Positions 54,350-64,000 of a stretch of DNA of 64,000 nucleotides are shown piece after piece (positions within the stretch are counted from its first letter, which is position 1; every line of letters begins with the position of its first letter). The DNA comes from Mixophyes australis. Taxonomy: Eukaryota > Chordata > Amphibia > Anura > Limnodynastidae. The notes under the pieces were generated by a model that was not told where the DNA came from, did no database searches, and saw nothing but the letters and a program-made list of their open reading frames with translations. The stretch spans positions 68,445,505 through 68,509,504 of the forward strand of contig JAVHZZ010000005.1 of NCBI GenBank assembly GCA_036250195.1, given 5' to 3'. A program made the translations under genes and the position numbers.

Positions 54350-56719
54350 CATGGTTGTCAGCCTTGTCAACATACATTCACACTCCCTGTCCCTGCTTCC
54401 AGACACCCCGTCTGCCAAACTTCCCTGCTGCCACACTGGTCTCTACTGCAAGTCAACCTGTGCTGCTGCTGGACCGCTAATCCATTTCTCCTCACTTCTG
54501 TGAGACATCCCCTGCTGCTGTATCTCACCTGCCATCATTTTCCCCTATCAGACTCTAGGCTGGACTCCCTGCACCGTTTTCATATCTGCACTGGAGACAC
54601 CAGAAGAGAAATTTTTTAGCAAGTACCAAAAGAAAAAAATGAGCTTTATTCTGTGGGATGACCAAAACCCATCTAATGGCGTTGCGTCACCTCTGTGTTT
54701 GAAGGCCACACCCCCTCTGATGGCTCATCATAACCGATCAGTGGGTCACCGTTGCTAAATGGCAGAGCGTATGCACTATTTCTTGAGCCCTTACCACTGC
54801 ATTCCCCTGCTGGGCTCTTGATGTCCCACTCCGACACTGCATCTCTACATATACCTGAATGAAATGCCTATTTGTTATTTGTCACTGTGATCACCATGGT
54901 TTAGTATAGACAAGGGACATTCACTGATGTAGATGATAGCAGCTATTTAATTGTGTGTACAAGTCCTTCACTGGTAGCACAGTATGTGGACTATGTTTTT
55001 ATTTCTTTACAGTATTTTGTTATGTGGCACTATAGATCCCAGCAGGCACTGGATATGCCAGGACATGCTCGGGCTTGTAGCTTTACCAGTGCCAGCATGC
55101 TCTGGCAGCCATGGGTATTATGGCACTGTTAGTTCTACAAGTGCCAGCATATCTTAGTAGTGGCCTGCTAGGTCCAGTAGCATCACATAAAAAAAACTAT
55201 TTTTCCACTAATAAAAACTATTACTCTATGACCCCCACCCACAGGTGTTGGGAGGACTTTTAATTCTTTCAGCGTGGGACATTTTTTCTCCAAGAGGGGC
55301 TTAGAGCCCCAATTCTCCTAGGGAATGTAACCATGTGCTTAACAGTCTGAGGCTGTGTCACATTATCACATTATGACACAATGTCGTAGCCTGGTACTGG
55401 CTGCAACATTTCAGGGGGACCCCATTCTGTTTGCCCCCCCCCCCCTCCTCCAAAAAAATATCGGCAACCAGCCCAGGCTATGAACCTTGGTGCTTAGGTC
55501 ACTTTTGGGGCCAATTTTAAAGTTATTTATTATTAAGACTTCTTTTTAACATTGCAAGGAATCTTTACACCAGTGTTCAAGCACTCAAAAAAAATACTAC
55601 TTCTAACAATCAAATCTATGGCTGTCAACCTTATGTTAGATTGTAATTACATTAACATGCCCTTACTGTACATAACTGATGTCTGTCTGGCCATTCCCCC
55701 TTCCCACCTCTCTAAGCATAAGGAGTAACAAGTGTATGATGCTATCTCATTGGTGTATTTTTACAATACAGTGACTTTTATGCTACCTGCTATTTAAATG
55801 TACAAATATGAGGCAATACCTTGACATCCCAACTGGTGTATTATTTACAAAACATTGACTAGTGCAATAAAACATTCTACATTTGTCACTGTCACTGAAG
55901 TCCATATTGGAAAGGCACAATATCAAGTTTAGTGACTTTTTTATCAGTTATGTTTTAAAGAATGATGATTTGCATGAAGAAAAATTAAGACAAATACCCC
56001 CAAGAAACTTCTGGTAAGCCAAAGTTGTGGTTTTGTAGATATGAGTCAAACACATGAAACTATAGAGAATACAAGGAAAGAGAGAAATGGCCACACTGAA
56101 TGCACCTCAAATAGTAGCATACTCAAATCAATATAAACTTGTACAGAAGCCAGCACATAAAAACAAAAACATTTATTTGTAATCCCATTTATATAGAAAC
56201 ATAACCTTAAAATGCTCTCCTACAGTCTAAATATTGGGCTCTATAAATAAATGCAGCTGCATAAACATAGAAGTAAGCATGTAAATAATATATAAGTTAT
56301 TAATAATATTGTCATGTGAATCATAACAGGAACAAACCAGAACGATAATGATGATTAGCGTCTCTCTGGATCTTTAGCCTAGCTATAAGGCACAATTCAA
56401 AAATCCCAAAAGGGTGTACTAATCCAAAGTAATATATGTCTATCTGTAATTAATGCTCCACAGACGACAATCAAACTCGTGAGTATTTATAAGGATCCTA
56501 ATAAGTGAGCTGGATAAGGGTAAAGTTATCTTCATACAATATTGTGCATAAACACACGTTCCTCCAAGACCTTTAGCCTTAGAATGAGGCAGGTGACAGC
56601 AGTCCCAATGGTGATGATTAAATGCCGCTCAGGAGTAAGAGTTTTCCGTCAAGAAAGAAAGTCCTGCAGCTGAGCAATTAGCAGTCAGTCTAGTTGTCTC
56701 TATCTTAAATATATATGAG
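54350..56719. other. No gene; a short dispersed repeat at 55020-55170
   Basis: At 55020-55170 the phrases ccagcaggcactgg, tgccaggacatgctcgggct and agtgccagcatgctctggca recur at short distance, a common vertebrate dispersed repeat type. A C run lies at 55434-55445. Otherwise nothing recognised. Confidence 0.4.
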
Positions 56720-56932
56720 CAGAGGAGGGCTGGCAAAACTTAGTGGGGGGCGGGTGGGCGAGACTCTGCTCAGCAGCCTATTAGGAACATTTTAAAGGAA
56801 AATAAATGCATCTATTCCAGTGACCGCAGGGAGCGGCGAGCTGAAATTCTGCGAGTAATTACAGTATTAACGCTAAGATTTTTTGAGCGCTCATTTTTTT
56901 CCGTTAACGCTAACAATTCAATACCCCCGTAT
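56720..56932. mobile_element. CAGAGGAGGGCTGGC-type repeat joined to a family C MITE end
   Basis: The left 100 bp match 34627-34720. The right part (aattacagtattaacgct ... gagcgctcattttttt ... acaattcaatacccc) is the right terminus of the 24717-24957 family. This is a junction of two repeats. Confidence 0.55.
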
Positions 56933-57489
56933 GATTCTGAACAACTTTCAATTTATTTTTCCTCTCTTCTAGGAAGCAGATCTTTAATTGTCTTATTTTT
57001 CACCCTATATACTGTAATTTACAGGAGCACTGTAGCAAATGGATTACATAATTTGTTCCACAGTTTATAAAGGATTTTATTGGGAAAAAAAGCTTGTGTA
57101 ACAATAGATTCAAATTTAACTGTCCTGTGTTGAATGTGTTTAAAGGTTATACAGTTAAATCTGTTGCATCTTTAACAACCCTTTAATTGTGGTAACGAAA
57201 AATCTTTATATGCAGTTATGGCTTTTTTTAATACTGTTTCTACTCATATTAAAATAACTCAGAGCCAATACATTATTAAGATTATTTGCCATTTACAAAA
57301 ATGACCGTTTACAAATCTAGGTTGAACTTGAGCACCGGATGCAATTTCAAAATCTGGAAGGTTTTCTTAACAATACTTTTAATTTTGTAAGATTAACTAT
57401 TACATTTCGTAATAAAAGAAAAAAATTTCTTTGAATTTTTTAAATTTGTGTGCGTATTGTGATAATTAATTAATGAAAGATTTTTTTTT

Positions 57490-57815
57490 TGCTTTGAAAG
57501 AGCTATCTAATGATCTGACAATTATCGTTAAACCCACCGACAAAGGCAGGGGGGTTGTGACATAGGATTCTAAAGATTATATATCTAAGGACTTACAAAA
57601 GTTTCTAATCACAAATTTTATACTACTGTCAGGTGATCTTACAAGGGACTTACAATTTGAGTTAAGGCTGATTCTTTATCAAGCTATGTCTGAAGCGGTC
57701 ATCTACTATCACCTTCCAAAAATACACAAAACACTGCACCTGGGTGTTCTGTCATCTCTGGCATTGGGCTTTTGACAGCAAATCTTTCTTCCTATGTTGA
57801 CAATTTCTTATAGCC
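57490..57815 (+). pseudogene. Penelope-like reverse transcriptase N-terminal remnant
   Basis: Translation in nearly one frame gives LKELSNDLTIIVKPTDKGRG (compare the family's I-KPADKGGA motif), a stop, then KDYISKDLQKFL. Later comes IYYHLPKIHKT (Y-LPKIHK motif) and text resembling the PGRPIVS/SYVD-type motif near 57770. These are the first RT motifs of Penelope-like elements, which the 18470-20140 copy lacks. It is a dead fragment, cut by an (ATT)n array. Confidence 0.65.
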
Positions 57816-57816
57816 C

Positions 57817-57817
<1 letters not shown>

Positions 57818-57861
<44 letters not shown>

Positions 57862-57862
57862 C
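57818..57862. repeat. (ATT)n microsatellite
   Basis: About 15 ATT units at the right edge of the Penelope fragment. Confidence 0.9.
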
Positions 57863-60522
57863 CATGCAAGATTATGAAGAAAAATAAGGTTATGTATTCT
57901 ATGAAAAGATGCCCTCTTTCCCTTCAGCCCAATCATCCCATTTCCCAATATCTGAAGGCTCAGAAGAACCGTAGCAAGTTGCATCTAGAAAGGGTGCTAG
58001 TTGTCATAAATTGGTAGATTGTAAAGCTTTTTTTTTTGTCCCTTGTAAAACGTGTTCTTTCATTGTGAAATGTGAACAAAGGGCACCAGATTTTACAAAA
58101 AAATAGAAAGGTTTGCTATTCAATAGACTATGAATTATATCTATGTATATATTATAGTTTATATATATTAAAATGTTGCCCTTTATAGCTTAAATGGCAA
58201 AATTAAATAGTTTTTTTAAGTTTTCTTATTTGAGCAGCAAACATTACTGTATTCAAAGTTTGAAGCTCTTCATTCACTATGTGTGTTCATGTTTAACCAT
58301 CTGCATTTGAAAAGTGTCTGTTTAACTTAAACATATTTAAGCCAGTATGGACATGTACAAACTAGCTCACCCATGTGTGACCCGGGTTAAACGTGTGCAA
58401 ACCACCTTGAACATGGTTGAACCTGTTGTTCAAATTTAGCTAGAATATGTTAGTGAATCTAAAGTCTGAAAAATTCTGTGTAGTTGTTGAACTTTAGAGC
58501 CAATTCTAACTGGTTCGAGAAACACTTTTAAAAAATTTGAGCATCTCTATTAACAATAGACAGTTTAAACAGAATTAGGGAAAGCAGGAAGAACTGCTAA
58601 AGGACTCATGGCATATCACATATTGTACAGCTGGTAGACAGCTGCATGATATGTTTCTACCCTTATCCCTCCACAGTGTTAGGACTCTGGAACTGGCACA
58701 GTTTGCTGGAACAGGCAGTCTTATGAAGGCCAGACACAGGCGATTAAACAGGAGAGTGAGATTAACCCCTGCTGGTGAGGAGAAAATATCCAAGTGTAAC
58801 CACAGCACCTCTGTTAGGACATAGGTACTGAAGGCCTGATTCATAATATGGGCAAAGTCCTAACACACAGGTCCACAGGTCTAGTTGTTCAATTAGTGAT
58901 ACAGTAAAAAATGACAGAAACTACATTTAAAATTTTAGGTACACCCTAGCTTTCACTTGCTGCTTTTTGTTCCCTGTTGCTCTAACAGGGATTATAGAAT
59001 GCTGTTAATAACTGAACGAATCAGAGCTGGGAATAAAAAAATCAACAAATTTCACTGCGGTTTGCACATTTGTAGTCAAAATTTGGCCAAATTGAGGCAA
59101 AGAGAATTTCTGGACTTTAAGCAACTCTAGTTTGTGATTCTGTTGCTTTTGGTATTCTTGGTAATGTAGAAAATAGCAGTTGATGAAGAGGATCTGCTCC
59201 GTACATACACCTTGGTTCTCCATCCCATATGTGAGTCTCAACTACATATCAAGTGTACATCATACAGTGCTCCACACACATATTCTTTTTACCGATACCC
59301 ATGCAGTGCCAGATAAATATAGGAGGGGCCTTATGGACAAGCCTTAAAGTGACCAGAGTGCTATTAAACAAAAAATAAAAATTAAGAAACAAATATGGAT
59401 TGCCTCCTCATTTCCATTAAAGGTCCAGTAATGCATTTATTGCCATTTCCCCAGATCTTCCTAATCCACCATAAGTTCCAAAGGTCCATGAGTTTTGTTT
59501 AATAGCTCTTGCTTATTAGCAAATTGTCCCTGGAAACTGTTTAAACATACTCCTTAATTATACTAATAGAGCACTCATATTATTAAAGTGTTGCTGTCAT
59601 TTACACATAAAGCCATATTGGCATTTCATAGATGGCTTTTAAATGTGAAGGAACTGTTGTAATGACCTTTTTCTTTCTGTCAAGGATGCTAGTGTTTCAG
59701 TGGTCTATTTTTAGCGATAAGGTATTCAACATTGGGAGCCTTTCAGGTGTACGCTGCATGTTGCGCCAAGGTATGTTCAAATGTGAAGATTAAAATTAGT
59801 TTATAACTTTGTTGAATGCTCTCTCTGTAAACATGAAATCTCACTAGGAATGCTGGGCTGTTTTTGGATGCGAGGAAATGCTGCTTAGGTCATCAAAGGG
59901 ATTAATGAGCCACCATCTTGTTTGTACCTCAACGTAGCACAACATGGATACCAAAAAAAGCACCCATGTGTAACTAAAAGTGTTGCTGAATCTTTATCCT
60001 GCCCCTTATTTACATGTAGCTGCAATAAAAAATAGGAGGGCTAGAAGTAAGAGATGTTAGTGATAGAGTCAACATGTAACTAGCTACAACAAGAACTGAA
60101 CATTTCCAAACAAAAATAAAATAAACGAAAATTTATTGCAGTAGTAAAAATATCAGCATTGCAAACCATTTTGACTTTGACAGTGTACACTGTCTTTGTT
60201 CCGCTCCACCCATGTTTTGGCTACATTTAAATATAATACAAATACATATGAAGTTATAGCATTTAATATATCTTTGCATTTGATTAAATAGTGTTAAAGC
60301 ATTTAAATTTAGGGCTCTGTGTCCAGAAATCTGGCTTTTTTTTTTTTTTACTAAACTACCAGCCTGTGTCCTGGTACATGCTGAAAATGGTGTTGTGTAG
60401 TGAAGAACTCCTGGTTTGTTCATTCTGCTAATAGAAAGTTTCTAAATAAAGTTTGTCAGAACATCAGTGAATTAATTAAATCAGTTTTCTGGAGTACAAT
60501 ATGCACTGAAGCCTATATAAAT
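57863..60522. other. No gene recognised
   Basis: AT-rich non-coding DNA; open stretches at 58575-58844 and 60133-60423 have no motif. Confidence 0.4.
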
Positions 60523-60766
60523 CATACTTGTCGACTCTTCTGGAGTGTCTAGAAGACTCACGATTTTCAGGGAGCTCTCCTGAACTTCCAGACGAGCAGG
60601 ATACCCCCTGACATCCCGCCAACTTCACCAGAGATGATGCAAATTAGTATTGCGCAGTGTGTGGGTAGAGCCATGATTACAGGATTGTGTCATCACAACC
60701 TTGCCAGTCCCCTGATCTTGCTCCTTGGAGCTCCTGGAGGGTAGTGCAACACAGTTGGCAAGTATG
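60523..60766. mobile_element. CATACTTG-type MITE (copy 2)
   Basis: CATACTTGTCGAC at the left and GTTGGCAAGTATG at the right. Internal tctcctgaacttccagacga and cttggagctcctggagg follow the family. Target duplication not recognisable. Confidence 0.7.
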
Positions 60767-62893
60767 GTGTGTCTTGCTCAGCCACTGTGGCTTCTGTATT
60801 GGAGACATATTTGATTGTGAAAAATGATCACCAAGTGATGAGTTAGACTAAGAACATAACCTTGACACTGATGTTTGCTATATGTAGTATTCATATACAT
60901 AGCTGTAGCAAGAGAATAATTTGTTTATAGTTTGGTTAAAGGTGAAGTTGGGATCTCCTTATCAAAATCCTAAACTTGCCAGTAACTATACCAAAAGTAA
61001 TTGTGCAAGCTATTTACAATTTTAAAAGAATGTACAGGCAGCCAATGATGGCACTGTATTTATGTATTGATGATAAAAGAATTCCTTGAAATTGCAGAAT
61101 ATTTTGTAAAGAAATGTCAAAATGAAGTGCATTGTTAACAACCTCTCTATCTCTCTATCCATGCCACATAATTTCCATTTTGTAAAACCATAGATACTGC
61201 ATATTGACACCTCTAAAATAATGGCCACAGGCATAGCTACATATAGATTATTTAGTGATCATTTGTCATTCCCACAATGATTTACAAACTTGAAGGACTG
61301 CTAGCAATCTTTTATATAAGCATGATCAATTTCAATATACCGCAATATAGCAGCATCAGCATTGCCAATACTATATGCACCAGTCTAGATATTGTGTTAT
61401 CTCAGTAACACTGAAAAGCATCCCCATGGAAGTAGATGTAAGATAATGTACTGCCTTTTTATTGGCATATCCCTGAATATAAGATAAGGTTGAACTTGTT
61501 TTCTGCATTGTTGCATCTCTCCATTCATATACACCAAATAACATTGGCACATGCCATTATATCTACATACTTCCATGGGCAAAAAATATTGGTCTTATGC
61601 TCTACCTTGTAATAAAACAATGATTTGGAGTTATTACTATTAATGCCGATTTAGAATATACTACTATGCAGCAGAATTCATACTCAAAATGCAAATTTAT
61701 TGTTCTTGTTTAAGTGGCTAAAACTTTTCACTAACTTTTATATATACATTTTTATTTAAATGGGTGTAATATATTAGTGTATGTTGCTGACAATCTGTTA
61801 TATCTGTTTATGTAAGTCTGTATCTCCTTTGTGGCTTCTCATGTTTACATGCTCCTATCAGAATTAGACCATTCATCCCCAGTGCCCATGTTCCATCTTT
61901 TTGCAGTGCCACACTCATCAGCCATTCTCTTTTGTATTCCAATGCCTACTCCAGTTTCCCCTTATGTAGTATTCACTATTGTTAAAATACTAGTTTAGGT
62001 TAAAAAATAAGGTACACGTGGCATTTGATATTTCTAGTGCATAATTTATTATTATAGCGTTTAAGAACTGGATAAGTAGATACTTCTTACAGCACACAGG
62101 GTCTCATAACATGCTTTGTGCAGTATAACCAGTTTCCTATGAGACTCTTGAGAGTGAAAGAGAAACATTTTATATGTTCCTGCATTGCAAACTGAACAGA
62201 TGACTTTGTGCAATGTGTGCTACTTTAATGGGAAGAGGATAATCAGGCCATCCACCTTAATAGGGCAAATATTGGGCAACAGATTCCTTTCTATTAAAAT
62301 AAATGGGTTTAATGTTTCTTTAATGGGACACCCCTTATCAAATAAGCCCTTTAGGTAATATTTTTTTCTGTTTTAATTGCTTCTATTATAGGTGTGAATA
62401 GTGCAGCTCTGTCTCCTACTGTGCAATTTGTAAATGATCCATCAGCTTCTAACAGCTTGTTAACATCCTCTATTTTCTGCTTCTCAAGGCACCCTCCTGC
62501 TTACAGCAGTCTCACACTCATCAGATCCATTATATTCTCTGCTCTTGTGACCCTGGCTGACATTTTCTTTTCTCTTTGCTTACAATACATAGATGTTCAC
62601 TTGCTTTAAAGTTATTTTAGCATATCTTCTTTTCATATGTTTTATTAGTATTTCTTTTCAAATATACAGTACTTCTCTTAGGAACATTAAGAAAAAGAAG
62701 AGGTTTGTGCAGACACACAGGATGTCATATATTGTTCTGATCTGTGGCATACAGTTATTTGAGAACTCTGTTGTGGTTTAAATATAGAAACTATAAAAAA
62801 AAAATGATTACGCGATGGTTGTGAAAGTGTCAGAATTTACCTCACAACCCAAATGTCATTTTTGGGACCTTCGTACTTTTGTAGTGTTTACAT
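60767..62893. other. No gene recognised
   Basis: AT-rich. 62394-62609 is open and preceded by a polypyrimidine-AG sequence (see rejected items). Confidence 0.4.
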
Positions 62894-62901
62894 GTTTAAT
62901 G

Positions 62902-63219
62902 CATACTTGCCAACATTCAATTTTTGAGCTCCAGGAGATCTTGGAGGGGGGAGGGGGAGTGGTGGGAGGGCGGAAGGGGGCAGGGCGCTGCCAATCGTTT
63001 CATTTTAATGCCGTTCCCGCATAGAAATCTTCATTTTGTTGCTGGGGCGGGGTCAAAATGATGCGATTCACCGCTAACCGTGTCATTGATGCTCCCATCC
63101 TGCTCACTTAATTTGGAAGTGAAGAAAATGCAGGAGAATTGCCTGCTTTCCCGGGAGACCGGGAGACGTACCCGGAATTCGGGAGTGTCCTGGACATTCC
63201 AGGAGAGTGGGCAAGTATG
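62902..63219. mobile_element. CATACTTGCC-type hAT MITE (copy 3) with perfect target duplication
   Basis: 318 bp; CATACTTGCCAAC and GTGGGCAAGTATG ends. GTTTAATG is repeated exactly at 62894-62901 and 63220-63227, an 8-bp duplication that places the family in hAT. GC-rich body without coding capacity. Confidence 0.85.
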
Positions 63220-63227
63220 GTTTAATG

Positions 63228-64000
63228 TATTACATAAAGCAAACTGTAGAACAAAAATAGGGATATTAGATTTTTCCGTAAGTTTCAGCATTTAACTAAG
63301 GTCAGCAAGCCATGCTATATTCAATCTTTAACCCATGCTCTGTCTGGATAGAAGTAAGCAGTAATAGAATAACCTGTAGCCAATCAAATCATTGGAACGT
63401 TCACAGCAGCAGAGGGTATTTCAGGAGATAAGTGTGCTGGTCTGTGTAAGTGTATAAGTGAGAACAGAGCTGTATGTGCAAGGATAGTGTCATGATGAGG
63501 GGAGTGCAGGTTAGTCCTAAGTCACAGACTGAGAGTTGTAGAGTATAAGAGTAGTGATGTGAGGCTTGTCATGCTGGCATTTGTGGTGTGTGTTATAGAC
63601 ACATCTATATGAAACAGAGTTCTTACATCCAACTCTTTTCTTTTTTTTTTTAGCCATCTACATTTAAATTTTTCAATTCTTTATAAAGATAGCATAGTGA
63701 TGTGGCTTGACAGTTAGTAGTAGCAGTGTTAGTTGCAACTGCTAAAGTCACATTACCCTATTTATATACCAGAGCCATTAATACAAGATAGAAAAGTTTC
63801 TTGACAGTTATTAATAAAAGTTGCATCTCCATACAAAATACAATACAAAATGCAATTAAACACATATAAATACAAATAAAACTAAATGAAATAAAATTAA
63901 TTTAAATTAAAAAAAATCTGCAGTTTTCCTTTTAAACATTCATATACAATCTTCTTTTCTGCAGTAGACGAAATGAAGACATCAGTTAAGTAATGTAAAT
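63228..64000. other. No gene recognised
   Basis: AT-rich flank, nothing recognised. Confidence 0.4.

Noticed and set aside
62394..62609. A 71-codon open stretch directly after a pyrimidine-rich tract and AG, like an exon with a splice acceptor
   Set aside because: The translation has no recognisable domain, there is no convincing donor site, and pyrimidine-AG sequences are frequent in this AT-rich DNA.

Overview
The window looks like intergenic or intronic DNA of a large, repeat-rich vertebrate genome. An anuran amphibian fits best. It is AT-rich, has no recognisable host exon, tRNA or rRNA gene, and carries a mixture typical of frogs: hAT, Tc1, Harbinger, Helitron and foldback DNA elements, CR1/L2-type and Tx1/L1-type LINEs, V-type SINEs, Penelope-like elements and Ty3/gypsy LTR elements. 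The species assignment is inference from this repeat spectrum.

Layout. 1-7.9 kb: the end of a hAT-type MITE, a CATACTTGCC-type MITE, a full-length tRNA-derived SINE, an LTR-like block, a 5'-truncated CR1/Rex1-type LINE with an open 238-codon reverse-transcriptase C-terminus, and an 0.8-kb inverted-repeat element. 7.96-13.96 kb: a nearly complete minus-strand Ty3/gypsy element with two 1.35-kb LTRs, a decayed gag and protease, but no reverse transcriptase or integrase. 15.5-18.3 kb: foldback MITEs, one with an 11-bp target duplication and telomere-like sequence in its loop. 18.4-21.3 kb: a Penelope-like element split by a solo LTR with a perfect 5-bp target duplication. 21.3-22.5 kb: a possible LTR, LINE and SINE debris. 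24.4-25.0 kb: two adjacent MITEs.

25.14-32.91 kb holds the centrepiece: a 7.76-kb autonomous hAT transposon with a perfect 8-bp target duplication and an intact 1007-aa BED-finger transposase read on the minus strand. Both sides of the gene are built of tandem arrays. Downstream of the gene lie 77-bp and 100-bp satellites that include decayed pieces of transposase coding sequence. Upstream lie about 340-bp monomers arranged A-B-A-B.

34.6-48.7 kb: L2-type and Tx1/L1-type LINE pieces, a short Helitron-like element, a hAT MITE with an 8-bp target duplication, a Harbinger transposase relic, a 1.4-kb TCATCACAC minisatellite with a higher-order duplication, a solo LTR inside a TA microsatellite, a MITE whose terminus is tandemly repeated four times, and a Tc1 relic interrupted by another solo LTR. 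50.2-54.4 kb: a 1.18-kb hAT MITE and a 2.3-kb gypsy element that kept LTRs and gag but lost pol. 54.4-64 kb: mostly unrecognised unique sequence with one Penelope RT fragment and further MITEs.

The hAT transposase is the only reading frame that looks functional. Everything else protein-like is relic coding sequence of mobile elements, and many insertions are nested, so their order of arrival can be read.
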